64,000 nucleotides of DNA from Quercus robur (lineage: Eukaryota; Streptophyta; Magnoliopsida; Fagales; Fagaceae): assembly GCF_932294415.1 (NCBI RefSeq), contig NC_065542.1, forward strand, positions 40,637,942-40,701,941, written 5' to 3'. Below are positions 27,201 through 40,315 of the stretch, in pieces. The notes below the pieces were generated by a model. It did no database searches. It had not been told where the DNA came from and saw only the letters and a program-made list of their open reading frames with translations. Every line of letters starts with the position of its first letter. Position 1 is the stretch's first letter. The position numbers and the translations under genes are program-made.

Positions 27201-30200
27201 AGTTATCCATTATATACTTTGTTTTTTATAACATTTCTTTCTTCTTCTTCTTTTCTGCTGAACAAATGAAGTTAAGAGGCCAGTTGTAGCAATCGTACTT
27301 GGGCAGGACCATATTAGCCTCTACTCGCTGAGGAAACAATAGCAAGAGAGGCCAAGAGAAGCCCACAAAGTGGAGGATCGGTAGAAAATCCCTCAAACAG
27401 ATTCTCAAGTATAGCCTAACCATAGCCCTACCAGGGTCCCGTATCATCAGGTGGTGGACATCTTCAGTGAGCCAAACATCACGTTCTTAAGGGTTCAAAC
27501 TCAGGATATTCAACATTGACCCCAACCAAACCACTTGGGAATAAACCTTTTCCCCTGAGTCACTCACCTTGGTGGTTATGTTTTGAATAGGATGATTTCT
27601 AGTCATCACTAAGAAACTGAAAAAATCATGTGCTAGTCATGTAAGTCTGCACATTTTTTTTATTGTAAGTCTTTAAACAATCTAGACTAGAGATTTTTGG
27701 GAGGTTAAGATCTAATTATACTAGGGTTACATTTGCTTTTCAGCATCATGGTTGAATTAAGAAACATACCCCCAACATCAAAAAGAGTCACCTCCAGATT
27801 TTTCACTAACACAAACAAGGTAAAAAAATAAGGAAGCCCACTATTTCATTCACAATGTTAAAACTTTTTCATATCAAATGTAAAATGAAAATTGGATAAC
27901 TTGTGATCCCACGCCAACAGGTACTTCATAAATTTCTTAAATATCATTATTCAAATAAAAATTTAGAACATGAAAACTCACCAAAATATCAAAATCTGTC
28001 TCCTTTGGTGATTTTTCATCAGTAATAGGAACACGTTCATAGTCAACAAGGTACCCCTCTACTTGCAATTCCTCATACACCTATACAATGGGAATAGGCT
28101 TTAATAGTTTTTTGAGAAAACTGGTGGAACAATTCTGCTTACCAAACCTGAGATGAGTTCTAACAGCAATACCTCTAGGGGTGTCTTTACAGAATCACGT
28201 GACACTGGTTCCCACTGGTCCACCATCTGACCATCTGGCAGTTCATCAGTGACAAGGATCTTATTTCCATATCTGCTATGTCAGATGTACATAGAAAATT
28301 TGCCATCATACAAATCAGGAAGAATCAATGGTAGAAACAACCATGTATCATATGTAAGGCATCACAGATATTACAGACTGCATCAATAGAACATACCTTG
28401 CAGCTTCTATCAAGATATCTTCTCTCAATCGAGCTTCCATTTGTTCAACCCTATCCCTGTTGATTCCCTGATTTTAAATAAAAAGTCACAATCAGGTTGC
28501 AAACAGACATAAATTACAATCAGTATTACCATAGTTTGCTGAAAGACCTGCACACACAGACACTTTTGTCTGTAAGAAATGTTCATAACAAGTAACATAT
28601 TTTGAAGAAACGGGTTCCATTTTATACAGTCAAGTGATACTCAGGGTTCTCAGAAAAAGATTTCACTTTTACTTGTAACTTAATTTATATTGGATTTATA
28701 TGCCCATTCTAACCAAAAATTACATGTTCAACCGATTTTTATTTAATAAAAAAATATTACTGAAAAGTGCATAAATGCAGCACTAAGAAACAGGAAGTGT
28801 ACAAGATACCCCTAGATAGAGGAAATCAAGAAAAACAAAAAAGCCAACTCCTAATTTAAAGCAAAAAGAAAGTAAAATCTTGGGGAAGAGCCAGCCGATT
28901 AAAAGGTGAGCACAATGTGTTTTGTATATGGAAGTTCAACACCATCAAAAGTTTCATTGTTGTTTACCAATCAAAGGAAAAGGTTAGATTTTTCTTCTCT
29001 TGTCTAAGCAGCACATAATGTATAATAGCGGCACACCCAATAAACCTTATCCCTACCAAAGCTTCTTATCCAACTAACCAACATTATATTCACCATACAA
29101 CATCACCCAGAAAATCTCAAACCAGGGTAAACTAAATCCTAAAACTATTTAACAACAAACAATGAAGTAGAATACTGACCATTTTCTCCCAACAACTTTT
29201 ACTTAGATAACACAAATAATATAGTAACTCTTCCATTTATCTTAAAATGTTTTATTAATAATAAAATAATATCTCTTCATGCTTTCCCAAATTGTCCATA
29301 GCAAGAATCTTTCTCAAAGTAAAGAAAGCTATCTGAGGTAATGCATTAGAACGCCAAATCTCTCCCAAGGAAATGCAATGCTTGATTTCCATGCCAAAGC
29401 CCAATAGACCGATCAAACATTATATTGCTTATGACTTGATAAAATACAGCATATCCAGCCATCATCTACCTATAAAACTTGCCTAAGTACAGCATCTCTA
29501 AGAAAATTGATTCGTGGTTTGCTATTATTGAAATAACAGTGTACAAAATCCAAAGTTGAAATGACAATATGATATCAATAAAATCATTCCTAGTTGGAGT
29601 GTTATGTGTGTTTGACACTATGTACAAAAACTAGTTTTTGAATGATGATAACCTATCTTGCTATCATTTTGAAAAAAGTAAAGCATTTTAAATATTTGGC
29701 GCACAAGCCCCAAGGGATAATAAAACATCACATGCAGGTGCTAATAACTGCAGAATCTAATACCATATTAAAAATTGCTAGGATGCAATCATTCATACAC
29801 TAAATACAAAGTGATAGAGACAAGAACTGAAAAGGTTGGTTTAAAAAGATATGCCAATTCATAATAGTAAATTTTTCCACAATAACATACCGTATATTCA
29901 AGGTTGGAGAAGGGCTGCTCCACATCACGCAACACAAAAGGTCGCCCATTGATGTAGACCACCTGTTTCAGGAAGAGAAACAGACAAAATTAATTTATGG
30001 ATTGGAAAACAAAAGGAAGCCCATATTTTTTTTATGAGACTTTGAACATCACGGTGCTTAACTTTTGATTGAACTATTTTTACATAGAATTTCCATGAAA
30101 AGGCTATGTGTTTGAATGATTTCATTTAGACTCTTGGAAAATTAAATAAAATCTATCTCTAGTCTCTGTACATCTGATGCATAAGTACAGTATTAAAAAC

Positions 30201-31151
30201 ATTGTACTTTTTAAGATCTCATACTAGAAAGTCCTCCCTCCCTGCCACAAGTGAGGGAAAGAAAATACTGACTATGAAATCTGTAATATTTTACTTATAT
30301 TTTAGATTCTTAAATTCATTTTTATATGAGTAATGACTTACATAAATGAAAAATAGTCTTTATCCCACCTTTAAACTTTGATGTCTTTTGAGATTATCCA
30401 AAATTTTAGGTAATATTTTGCACCTTACAGATGATTGTGGTTAATTGCATTAGACCAAAGGCCAAACATGAGCTATAAAAATATCAATACAACCAAAATA
30501 AATAGAGTTTCATTGGAAGCAAAATACCGGCTCCTCACGAAGGCTAATCCAAAGAACATGAGCTCGTAGGCTATCCATTTGAGCCCCAATATGCTTAAGA
30601 ACATTTCGAATTCCATCAATGGTTGGGATTGCGACACCGTGAACACGTAATGAGTCAGCCTATTAACAGCAGCCACAAATTAAAAGGGAAGAAGAAAAAA
30701 AAAAAAAATACATGTGAACTAGAGTAACAATGTCTAAAGGCATCTACACTAGACTATAGACAAAAGCACTCCACAAAATGAACACAGATCACAACTTGTA
30801 AATAATATGTACTCTTATACAATGCAATTAGTTTTACAAAGCATCTCAACATATGAGGAGTTAGTTTTATTGTTATGTTATGGCTGTTTAACATTTGCTA
30901 ATTGCTATGCATGTTTAGGGAATCTCCAGAATACAGAAATTAACGAACCCCAAAAAACAAAAACAAAAGAAGAAAACTGAAACTGAAAAGAGGGGAAAAA
31001 CCTGACGGTAATTGGGAGCACCATCGATGTGAGGAGACAAGCGTTTATTCTGGCAACCAGGAAAATGGTCGCTCTTCAGAATAGTCTTTTTGCCAAGCAC
31101 TGATCCTCCTCTTTGCTTCATAACTTGCTCTGGCTCCTTTTGCACCGACAT
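18211..31151 (-). CDS. Paladin-like protein with three PTP-like phytase repeats, copy B (intact, 1255 aa)
   Basis: Nineteen exons: 31151-31002, 30659-30528, 29962-29891, 28467-28397, 28272-28173, 28080-27982, 26620-26494, 26395-26262, 26172-26113, 25926-25691, 25372-24943, 23759-23436, 23301-22699, 22534-22361, 20978-20748, 20650-20367, 19766-19482, 19143-19021 and 18343-18211. They sum to 3768 bases, all in phase, ending TGA. Three homologous repeats begin near residues 15, 436 and 871, each opening G-x-V-L-G and containing an I-D-G-A-P or E-G-A-P type box. Repeats 1 and 2 hold the phosphatase loop CQMGRGR (225-231 and 644-650). Repeat 3 reads FVSHTGFGG there (S1085, G1091), so it lacks the catalytic Cys and Arg. 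Animal paladin has been linked to phosphoinositide dephosphorylation; the plant role is not established. No signal peptide or membrane segment is evident, so it is probably cytosolic. The start was chosen because MSxxKEPEQVMKQR is the family N-terminus; an ATG 12 codons upstream (31187) is also in frame. Confidence 0.92.
21490..21795. repeat. Two-unit tandem repeat (about 153 bp) in intron, copy B
   Basis: This is the counterpart of the pair at 3401-3703, with units starting at 21490 and 21643. The poly-T/poly-G part of each unit differs in length between units and between gene copies. Confidence 0.85.
26952..26980 (+). repeat. Poly-G tract in intron of paladin copy B
   Basis: This is the counterpart of 8742-8783, reading TGGGGGTTGG followed by about sixteen G. 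The interruptions differ from copy A. Confidence 0.75.
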
Positions 31152-31353
31152 TCTACTTCTACTTCTACTTCTCAACTCTTTTATCACTCAATTTTACAAA
31201 CAAACCTATAATTTTGGGGGTACAAATTAGGGGGAATGATTTTTTTTTGAAAAATAGACACAAACGCGGATACGATTTTTTTTTTTTATCTACTTAAAAC
31301 TAAAAATCATTCATTCAACTACATCTATATATATATATATATATATATCCAAG

Positions 31354-32520
31354 TGTTTAAATGGTATGCGTTTTTTTTTTTTTTTTCCCGACTCCCAAAG
31401 TTTCACAACGTGAAATGTGTGCAGCTTTTTAATATATAGACACATATAACAATATTTATATAATAATGTAAAAATAAATAAAAATTTAGTTCAACGCGTC
31501 TGGTGTGTTAGCACCTAGCAATGTGAAGTAATATACTTTTGCTGTGGATGCCTAACCGCCCATCAGGAGATGCCACCTACTCCCTTTACTTTTAGTCATT
31601 ATCTTCTGTACCGGAAATACTCACCACAAAAAACTTTCTAAAACCTTTTTTTTTGGTTTTTTGTCTGTTTTTTTGTTTTTTTTGTTCTTTGTTTTTTTGT
31701 TTTTATATCATACACCACATTACAGCAGGTAACTTTTGAATTCAGTCGTTATCGATAGAAAAACAAAACATGTGGAGAATATGCTCTTTCAGCTTCTCTT
31801 GCACATGCCCCAAGAGTGTTGCTTCTAGTTGTCTCCTTTTTTTAAAGGGAATTGGGAAATCAAATCATGCTTTAAATCTTGTTTCTTACGTTTGTTATTA
31901 TATATTAATTGAATTATAAACCAAGAAAAAACATTATGATAAACGAGGTTATATGGTACTTGCATTTTGTGTAATAATTGTATACTAGTCTCTGAGCACG
32001 CGTTCAAAGGCTTTTCTATTTTTTAAGTAAAGATTAATAATTTACATTTATTATAATTTGAGATTTCTATTTTTTCGAATCACAAAAAAAAAAAAAAAAA
32101 AAAATGCAGGGTGAGTTTTATAGATTTGAGGAGTTTTAAAACTAACAAAAGAGTGATTTTATTTTATAGGGAGTTAGAGGAGTAAAAGTAGGAATTTAAA
32201 TTAACTTAAAAGTAGGAGTTTATTAAAAGTAGGAAAACATTTCAACGTAGAAGTAGGAATTTGTTATTTTTGTCAATTTACTATTTTAATCTCATTTTTA
32301 AGTTTTAGATAGGGGTATTTTTTACAATAAAAAAAGCAATAACTAACTTTCTTTTGTCAATTTACTGTTTTAAGGTGAGTTTTTGTGAGTTTTTAGGCAA
32401 AAATCAAAAGTGGGTTTAGTTGCCAAATAAGGGTGGGAATGTTTTGGGGATTTTTAAGTTATGAGAAATAAGTGATAGGGTGATGAGTGATGAGTTAACT
32501 ATCACTCAGCAACCAAACAA
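31354..32520. other. AT-rich intergenic DNA, nothing identified
   Basis: The sequence beyond the duplication breakpoint has no gene that I can support. Part of it (about 31980-32090, around GAGCACGCGTTCAAAGGC) resembles 36490-36590 and so belongs to a dispersed repeat. Poly-A and poly-T runs are frequent. Confidence 0.5.
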
Positions 32521-32524
32521 GGAC

Positions 32525-33040
32525 TAAGTGGTCTCCTCCAGATGAGGGTCTTTATAAAATTAACTTTGACGAGGCTATCTTGAGGACCAAGCTTGTGTTG
32601 GGTTGGGCGTGGTAATTAGGGATTTAGCGAGATTGATTATTGGTGCTTTCAATCAAAAGATCAGACTCCCTAGTTTAGTGGTGATGGTGGAGGCCCTAAC
32701 TGCTAGCTAGCCATTTCCTTTGTTAGAGAGATTAGCATCCTTTGGGTTATGGTGGAAAGCAACTCCCTGCAAGTTATTAAGGCCATCAATAATACTAAAC
32801 CTTCTAAGACTTCTTATGGGCATATCATCGATGGGATTAAACTGTTGTCTTCTTCTTTGCCTTGTTGTAGTTTTGTTCATGTTAGGCGCGAGAGTAATAA
32901 GTTAGCACATGCCCTAGCGCGTAGAGCAATTTTATCTGCTGATACTGATGTGTGGTTGGAAGATTTACCACGTGATTTGGATGATGTTTTTCAGTTTGAA
33001 TTACTTTAATAAAATTTCCTTACTGGTTTCTCAAAAAACA
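32525..33040 (+). pseudogene. LINE-derived RNase H-like remnant
   Basis: Reading across two or three frames gives K-W-S-P-P-D-E-G-L-Y-K-I-N-F-D, then V-V-I-R-D, then a clean stretch from about 32749 with S-L-Q-V-I-K-A-I, F-V-H-V-R-R-E-S-N and A-H-A-L-A-R-R-A, ending at 33009. This is the RNase H-type C-terminal domain found in plant non-LTR retroelement proteins. It contains frameshifts and stops. A short A-rich string at 33033-33040 may be the element's tail. Confidence 0.75.
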
Positions 33041-33042
33041 AT

Positions 33043-34875
33043 TGTGAGAGTGCTTTTTTTTTTAGCACACAGGCCCAAGGATCCTGGGCCAAATAGTTGT
33101 AGTTTGGTGGACTGGGCTTGGTTCACCGCAACTAAATGGGGGCTGATTACGAACCAAGTTGTGCGCAAGTCACATAAATCTCCTCAAGGTAAAAATGCGA
33201 TTCCTCCTAAGCAATAAAATACCATTATAAGTGTTTTAGTATCATAAAATGACCCTTTACTCTTACAAAATAAGTAAAATAGATGTTCATAATATTCACA
33301 ATGAGAAAGAGATTGAAATAGAATATTAAAGGCTTATTTTTTATCGTATAAACATTTTAAAGAATTCTTTCACTTGGTACCCCGAGCGTACTGTTGTGGG
33401 ATCCCGGGACGTACTGTCATGGGATCCCGGGGCGTATTAGGCCTGTAAGAACCTAGAATCTCTGGTTCTCTGCACTATACAATCTTTCTCCATGCTTGTT
33501 ATGCAATGGAGTTTTGTCCTTTCATTTTACCTCTATAGGTCTTACACAAGAAAAACTATACAGTGCACATATCTTCAAATAATTGTTAGTTTCTTAGATT
33601 AAGATATATATATTAATACATATATATAAATGAATTTCATGAGAATGATTCAGCCATGAGGATCCTGGCCCCAATTCTCACAGACTTAGTGCTTTTGCAC
33701 AAGACTTGTGGGATTTGAAACTCAAGTCTGAGTGGCTTTGCTTGGGCAAAGGACTCAGCTTTTGGCTGAGTAAAAGGAAAAATTAACAAGCAAGAATATA
33801 TGTATTGAGCAGCAAGAAGCAGTAAAGGAAGATAATATAATAAAGAAATATGCAAAGTATTTGTTAGAAATCCTCAAATCGATATGCGATATTTCATTAT
33901 TTTTCTTAATTGTGGATTACAAATGTGCTCACTAAGACGTGATACAAGGTTCAAATAAGCTCAAAAATTACAAACTCCGATGGCTATCCAAGCCTCTAAG
34001 ACTTGCAAAGTTTGAATTCTTTTGAATCCAAGTATGTGCTATAGTGGCTGTTTCTGGGATACCGGGAGACGTTCCTCTGTTTTTCTTAAATTTTACAGAG
34101 TTCTAATGACTCTGTTATGATATTCTTCCTACTGAAAAATCCCCCTCTTCAACATGGGTTTTCTCTTCCTTTTATAGTGTGTTTTCTAGCGCTCCAAGGT
34201 ACTAGTGATTTTTCTCTTTTGCCCCTCAGAGCTCGTGCTGTGACAGTTGCTTAGGGGCTGGTCTCTTCCCTTTTTTCTCATGGTTTTCATCTTTTAATAC
34301 TGTTTCTCTAAAAGTCACTTGCTGACTTTCCATTCCAGGGCGTCCTTGGGCAACTAGCCTTCAATCTCTCTTCTTTCAAGGTTTCTCACTTTTTAGACTC
34401 AGCTGTCGGTTGTATTTCCTTGCTGTCATTATTCCCAAATAGTTGGAATCTTTTACTGCTGAGTTGAAAGTTCCCTTCCAATTGCTTCTACTTATGATTT
34501 TCTCATTCTTGGTTCCTTATGGTACAGCTCCTTTATTCATGAATATTTGCTTTATACTTTCTGATTCTTTGCTGCACCACTGGGTACTTGAAAAGGACAT
34601 CTTTGTTCTTCATTTCTTGTATTTCGTGGTACCTCTCTTGAATTGTCTCAATCCCACAGTAGTTGTGCTGCATTACCTAAGGATCCCGGGCCTCTGGCAG
34701 CCTCTGGGTATCCCGGCCCAGTTTTTTCACTGGATTTTGCTGGATTTTTTAATGACCTTTTTGCTGGAAATCTGAACATAAATAGGGCCTTAATGTTGAT
34801 TCTTTTTGCTGCTTGAATTGGGCATTCTTTACTTTTCATGGAATGGGCTTTCTTGTGAAATTTTGGCCTTCAACA
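33043..34875. mobile_element. Candidate solo LTR with 5-bp target duplication
   Basis: The segment begins TGTGAGAG and ends CAACA. It is bordered by ACAAT on both sides (33038-33042 and 34876-34880), as expected for an LTR retrotransposon remnant. No coding sequence was recognised inside. It holds several GGATCCCGGG-type boxes, two of them in a short tandem repeat at about 33377-33435 and others near 34050 and 34681. The boundaries were picked by eye and a chance match of the 5-mer is possible. Confidence 0.35.
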
Positions 34876-34923
34876 ACAATTATTAAAAAATTTATAAAAA
34901 TAAAAGTATATAATAATTTTTTC

Positions 34924-36275
34924 AAATGGGATTTGCTTATGTAAAAGAAATGTTGCATGCGATTACATAAATTAACAAATCTCATATTAGATGTTTTATA
35001 AATTGTTGATACCAATTTTGCGACACATTTTCTACAAACTCGATTCGATCAAGCTCGACTTTCTTGTGGGCTTAATTCATGTATTATATTATATTTTATT
35101 ATTTTAAGCATGACCCAAGCCCATGCGACTTATTCGGGGAAATTGAGGAAGTGTGGTTTGGAAGGTATAGGTCAGTTTTTTTTGAACCTTTTGCATGAGC
35201 CCAAACCAAGCGTGCTACCAAGGGGGTAAGGGACACTTGTAGCACCTCAGGCTCATGAAAAAGGTCCTGTACCCGACATTTCCACCTCAAAAGAGCTTTT
35301 ATACTTTGGCTGACTGTGGCCTTAAGTTTCTACCCTAACCCACTTTTACCTTTAAACACATAGTTGGCTCTTATTGGGCAACTCCAGCAGCTAGCCCTCA
35401 CTTAGGTGAGTATTCCAATAAGCTGAAATGTCTGACCAAAGGTAGCCAATTAGAGCAAACCCCCTTTATTTCCCAAATCATGTTAAAGGCATGCCAAACT
35501 CTTCCCTAAACAAAAGCAACCCAAGCTAAGACACCAAATTAAAGTCATGGGGGATAAAAGCCCCTTCTACTACCAAAAAACCAATCATTAGCAACACCCC
35601 AAACTCAATATAAGACTCTTTCTTTAGCTCAAAATGATCCAACCACGTTTTCCCCACAGAGTTGAAACTTGAGAGCAAAAGCCCACTGAGACAGGAAACA
35701 TTCTCACAATTCTGAACCTTAAAGGTGGAAATATGGGTATAAGGGAACCTTCCCTCTCTTCCTCACAACCTCTCTCAATTTCCTCATCTCACTGACTGTG
35801 GATCGAACTTTCAGATCTATTATGTTTTTATGATTTTTTTGCACTTTTGTTAAGCCCATTCAGCTAGCTAACATTCTCACAATTTTGAAGCATAGGGGAG
35901 GAAATATGGGTACAGGGGAACCTTCCCTCTCTTCCTCACAACCTCTCTCAATTTCCTCTTCTCACTGACTGTGGGTCGAATTTTCAAACTTGTTATGTTT
36001 TTATACTTTTTCTGCACTTTTGTTATTAGCATTTTGATTTTCTCTTGTCAAACCACCATTAGCCTTTTGTTCATAATACTTTTGGAATTTTAGGCTTGAT
36101 TCTCCACAATAAACACTTCTAAAGAACCCAAGGAGAGATTTGGAGCATTCTCGCATTTTCAACCCTTGTCGCAAAAACATCCCCAAAATAAATCAAATGG
36201 GATTTGCTTATGTACAAGAAATGTTCCATACGATTATATAAATTAACAAATTTCATATTAGAGGTTTTATAAATA
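34924..36275. repeat. Direct repeats flanking a 1.2-kb segment
   Basis: About 80 bases starting CAAATGGGATTTGCTTATGT occur at 34924-35003 and again at 36195-36272 with modest divergence. The intervening DNA (about 35004-36194) is not otherwise AT-rich like its surroundings. No protein could be recognised in it. Confidence 0.7.
35687..36030. repeat. Tandem repeat, about 170-180 bp unit, two copies
   Basis: The units share ACATTCTCACAATT, AACCTTCCCTCTCTTCCTCA and TCTCACTGACTGTGG at matching spacing, starting at about 35699 and 35871. They lie inside the 1.2-kb segment bounded by direct repeats. Confidence 0.8.
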
Positions 36276-36385
36276 AATTAAAAAAAAAAATTGAAAAACA
36301 TAAGGCATATTAATGACAAGTAGCTAGTATTATGGGTGCATTTCAGATATAAGGATTTAAAATCAAAAAATTTTTAAAGAACAAA

Positions 36386-36935
36386 TGCTAGTTTAAATTG
36401 TTTCATATAAATTTAATAACAAATGATGATTTTCATGCATTTCCAGATTTTGTTATGACAAAGACTCTTGAAATATTATACATTTATTAACCTCTAAGCA
36501 CGCGCGTACTCAAAGCCTCTTATATATATTTTTGGGTAAAGGTTAATAATTTGCATCTATTATAATTTAGAAATTTTTTTTTTCAAACAAATAAAAATGA
36601 TAAATTTAGAGATAAATAATAACTGTAATTTCTTTTTTGAACATGAAAGAATTTTTTTTTTTAAAAAATTTTAGGAGTTCTCCTTTTGAATTCAAAATGA
36701 AATTTGTTATTTAACATTTATGACACTATTTCTAAATGAAGTTACCCTTCATTAATAAAGATATTTTTGAACCACATAATCAAAAGTCTAATTGAAAGAG
36801 GAGAATTCTCTTATATATAATATAGAATAGATAAATGAAAAAGTTCAAATCTATCATATCAATTTAATAACAAATGATGATTATCATGCATTTTCAGATT
36901 CTGTTATGATAAAGACTCTTGAGATATTATACATT
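36386..36935. repeat. Dispersed AT-rich repeat, two copies
   Basis: About 95 bases around TTTAATAACAAATGATGATT and AAGACTCTTGA occur at 36400-36485 and 36860-36935. A C-rich tract is further right at 37452-37470. No coding content was seen from here to 38036. Confidence 0.65.
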
Positions 36936-38036
36936 TATAAATGAAAAAGTTCAAATCCATACCTTATTCGAATCTATTTAACCAAAAAAAAAAAAAAATT
37001 GAAATCTAAATCCCTACAAAATACTTTGTCTTCTAAAAAAAATGAAGCATGTTGTTTTCATTATAGCCACCACCACCCAAACACCCTCTTGTTGTCATTG
37101 ATTATGAATGAATAAAATTTAAATAAAGTTCCTTAAGTGCTATGCTTGAAGTTATCCAATTGAATTCAACGATGTGATTACATTAACCAATGAACCGTTT
37201 AAAAATAAATTAGTCAATGTACAAATTCTTTTGTCAATAAAACAAGTTTAATCTAAATAATAAATAACAAGAACAAGAATTTAAAATAGGTTTAAGAATA
37301 ATATCACATAACTACAAAAGTTGATTAGTGCCACTTGGAGCGAAGCTCAGTGTAAGATGATTCAAAGGCCAAACAAAACCTCAAAATTAGACTATAGCGC
37401 TTATCAAAGACAGGGGTAATTAGAGACCAAGGAGGTCCATACCTCCTCCTTCCCCACCCCCCCCCCCCCCGGCGGCCGACAGGAATTTATTTGTTTTTTT
37501 TTGGTTTAGTGTTATAATATTTAAATGTGATATATAAATAACTGTTTGTATTTTTTTTTTTAAGAAAGAGATGAGGTAACATAGAATAATGTTTAAAATT
37601 GAGATAAAGATAATGTCCTACATTTTACGCTGAATGGAGAAAATAAAGAAAAAAGACTAAAACTTAGGAATAGTAAATAACCCTTTTAACCAATTTGTGT
37701 TTTTTAATTTAAAAAAGATAGGGGTATTTTAGAGAGTTTAAGAATGTGTGTGAGGGTATTTTAGTATGCAAAATGTTGAAACCTAAACAGGAAATCATGT
37801 TATTAATAGTATAGATAATTATATATATTTGAAAGTTTAGATCACAAAATCTACTCCCCCTCCCAAAATTAAAAGCTAGTCATTTCGAATTGAAAACTAA
37901 TCCAAAGAATTTAGAAAATAAAATGGTCACGGGGTCTATATGTGTTTAGCATTACAATTTGTTTGTTTGATGTTTGAGACCTAAAGTTAGAAGTTTGAGA
38001 CTTTATGTTTAAAGTGGTGTCGCTTCTTGGTACAAC

Positions 38037-38538
38037 CTAAAGGCACGATTGGTACACTGAATGAGGATTATAATAGGGATTGTAATATTTATTACTTAAA
38101 ATAAATGTATTGTAATGAAATAACTAAATCTACTCATAAGTTTGGTTGTGAGTTGTAATATTAGAAGAAAATTTTAGATTTATTTTAGAAAATATCTTAC
38201 TCATACAATTATATTTCCTTAAAAATAATATTTTTTAAAAAAAATTTGAGAGAGAGAGGGAAGTTATTTTTTATAATTTTTTATTTTTATAATTGTTACA
38301 TATATGAAAATTTTATTTATTTAGAAATATATTAATTTTAGAAATTATTGCACCTAGTAAGGAATAGTTATTACGATCCTTTTAGAGATGAATAGTTATT
38401 CCTCATTTTGAAAAATAGCTATTTATAAGGAATGACCATTCCTTGTAATAAAAACATAACCAAACTAAAGAATAATTAAATCATATGAGTAACTATAATA
38501 TTGCAGTGCCTATTGTAGTCTACCAAACATACCCTTAG
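38037..38538. mobile_element. MITE-like element with imperfect terminal inverted repeats
   Basis: The left end CTAAAGGCACGATTGGTA and the inverted right end CTAAGGGTATGTTTGGTA match at most positions. The interior is AT-rich and non-coding. I could not find a target-site duplication, so the class is undetermined. Confidence 0.5.
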
Positions 38539-40315
38539 TTTATTAAACTAGGACCAATAGGGACACTGGTCAAGCTAGGGTTGAATCTTCTACTAGTTGA
38601 TCCCCACTTACTAACAAGACGCAATAGCTATCACTGACCTATAAGAGCTGGAGGCTAGTAACATTCTTCTTCTTCCCCAAGTTTCAGTTACAGTTGAAGG
38701 AAGTCATAACCAAACCATCCAAGCTTCAGCAAACCAGGTGTCAAAGTGCTAAAAATGTCTAATAATTGATTCATGAACCAAGCCCATGAATCCCAAAAGG
38801 AGAAATTTTGGGAAAAGTAGTTTGGAGTGTATGATGAACTGACTAGCAAAGTCTCTTGTTGTAGGTTCAAATGTTGACATCTGGCTTGGAGTGACATCTC
38901 CTACATAATGAAGCTCTAAACTTAGCTGCGATAACCAAGGTTTTGGCCCTAATGCTTGTCTTAACCTTATTGGCTGAGATCAATCCCCAAATCTTAGCAT
39001 TTAATGATGGGGTTAGCTAAATTTCAGCTCCAACAGCCATTACCCAAAAAAGATAAAATACCCAAAAGCAATTCACACTATTTTTTCGCCAAATCCTAAG
39101 TTAGATGTTCTGAATTTCAGCTCCAGCTACCATTACCCAAAGGAGCAAAACATTCTAAAAGCAAATCACATAATTTTTGGCCAAATTCTAGGTTAGATAT
39201 TTTAAAGAATCAAACCCAACATTTTTGAACTTTGCTAATCACTCCCTAAGCTTTACTATAAAAGGAAGCCACCATTAACTCATCCAACACTCACCAACTC
39301 CTCTTAAATTCTTTCTATTTTTAGCTTTTAGTTCATAAATAAGTTCATTTTAATTCCTAGATCAGCTTTCTTAGTCCATAAATAGCTTCTTTTAATCCAT
39401 AAATATCCATATACACCTACCCACAAACATTCCTTTCAATTTTCTAGCAAATCTTAGCACTATAAATGTTCCATAAATAGGTATAAGCAGCCTCTCTCTC
39501 CACCATGGCCAAAAATAGCTAAGTTTTTTTACTATTTTATTCCCACATCAAGACATATTTAGCCATTTAGTCACGTAAAAAGTAGCCTCCACCACCTACT
39601 ATACATTTTCCCATACACTCCATGGGTATGAGAACCTTGGTTAAGTTCTTGCCCTTTTTTCTTACAAGTATGAAACCTCTAGTTGTTTATTGTTTTACCA
39701 TTGAAGGATATAATGTATTTGTCACAATGAAGTTCTTTCCTCTTGTTAGTATGGTAGTAGAAGAAAGCTCCCAAAACCTTTCTAATGAAGGAACTCATGA
39801 ATTTTATGATGTAACATGGAAATTTTTCTTAAATTACTCAATAACTGATTGCTATCTATCATATTACATTGTTGGAAGTCTTATTTTGACTTATTTCGTT
39901 GTTGGACCACTTTCCTTTTGTGTACTTGTTTTAATGAGCCCACATTTATATTAACCAATTATTGTGAAAATATATTACGGGTTTTGTTGTTATTCTTGTT
40001 AAGGAGCAACCTATATCTCGAGTTAAGGATGAACTCATTACATGATATCGAAAGCTTTTTGACCATGTCCTGAAGTCCAACGTTGAGCCTCGGTTTTGGC
40101 CTCCCCAAATTATTAAAGGGAAAAGAATTTGCTCCCAACACTAATTAGCCATTGGTTATGGATTGGAAATGTGCTTCTTCTATTTTTACCTGCAGGCTTA
40201 ATAGGCATCTTTGATTTAAAGCGAAATGGTGACTAGAATTATTCTTAATTGAGATTTAGAAATGTAGGTAATTTATTTATTTTATTTTTATTGGCTATCT
40301 TCAAGAGAAATGCAC
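38539..40315. other. Intergenic DNA with a 93-bp tandem repeat
   Basis: Two units starting near 39020 and 39113 (AATTTCAGCTCCA..., CCATTACCCAAA...) form an imperfect tandem repeat ending at about 39205. The rest is non-coding as far as I can see; open frames such as 39622-39954 are hydrophobic, AT-driven and match nothing I recognise. Confidence 0.5.

Larger units (their letters stand above)
18286..31353. repeat. Segmental duplication, copy B
   Basis: This is the partner of 1-13117. Relative to copy A it lacks about 200 bases in the intron between exons 16 and 17 (copy A about 1585-1785) and has about 118 extra bases at 26660-26777 in the intron between exons 6 and 7. The shared region reaches only about 200 bases upstream of the start codon, so the two copies have different distal promoters. 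Confidence 0.95.

Noticed and set aside
34443..34775. 110-residue hydrophobic open frame
   Set aside because: It lies inside the candidate solo LTR; composition-driven, with no recognisable domain or gene context.
39622..39954. 110-residue open frame in the intergenic region
   Set aside because: I recognise no family and see no splice or promoter context. It is likely a chance frame in old repeat DNA.
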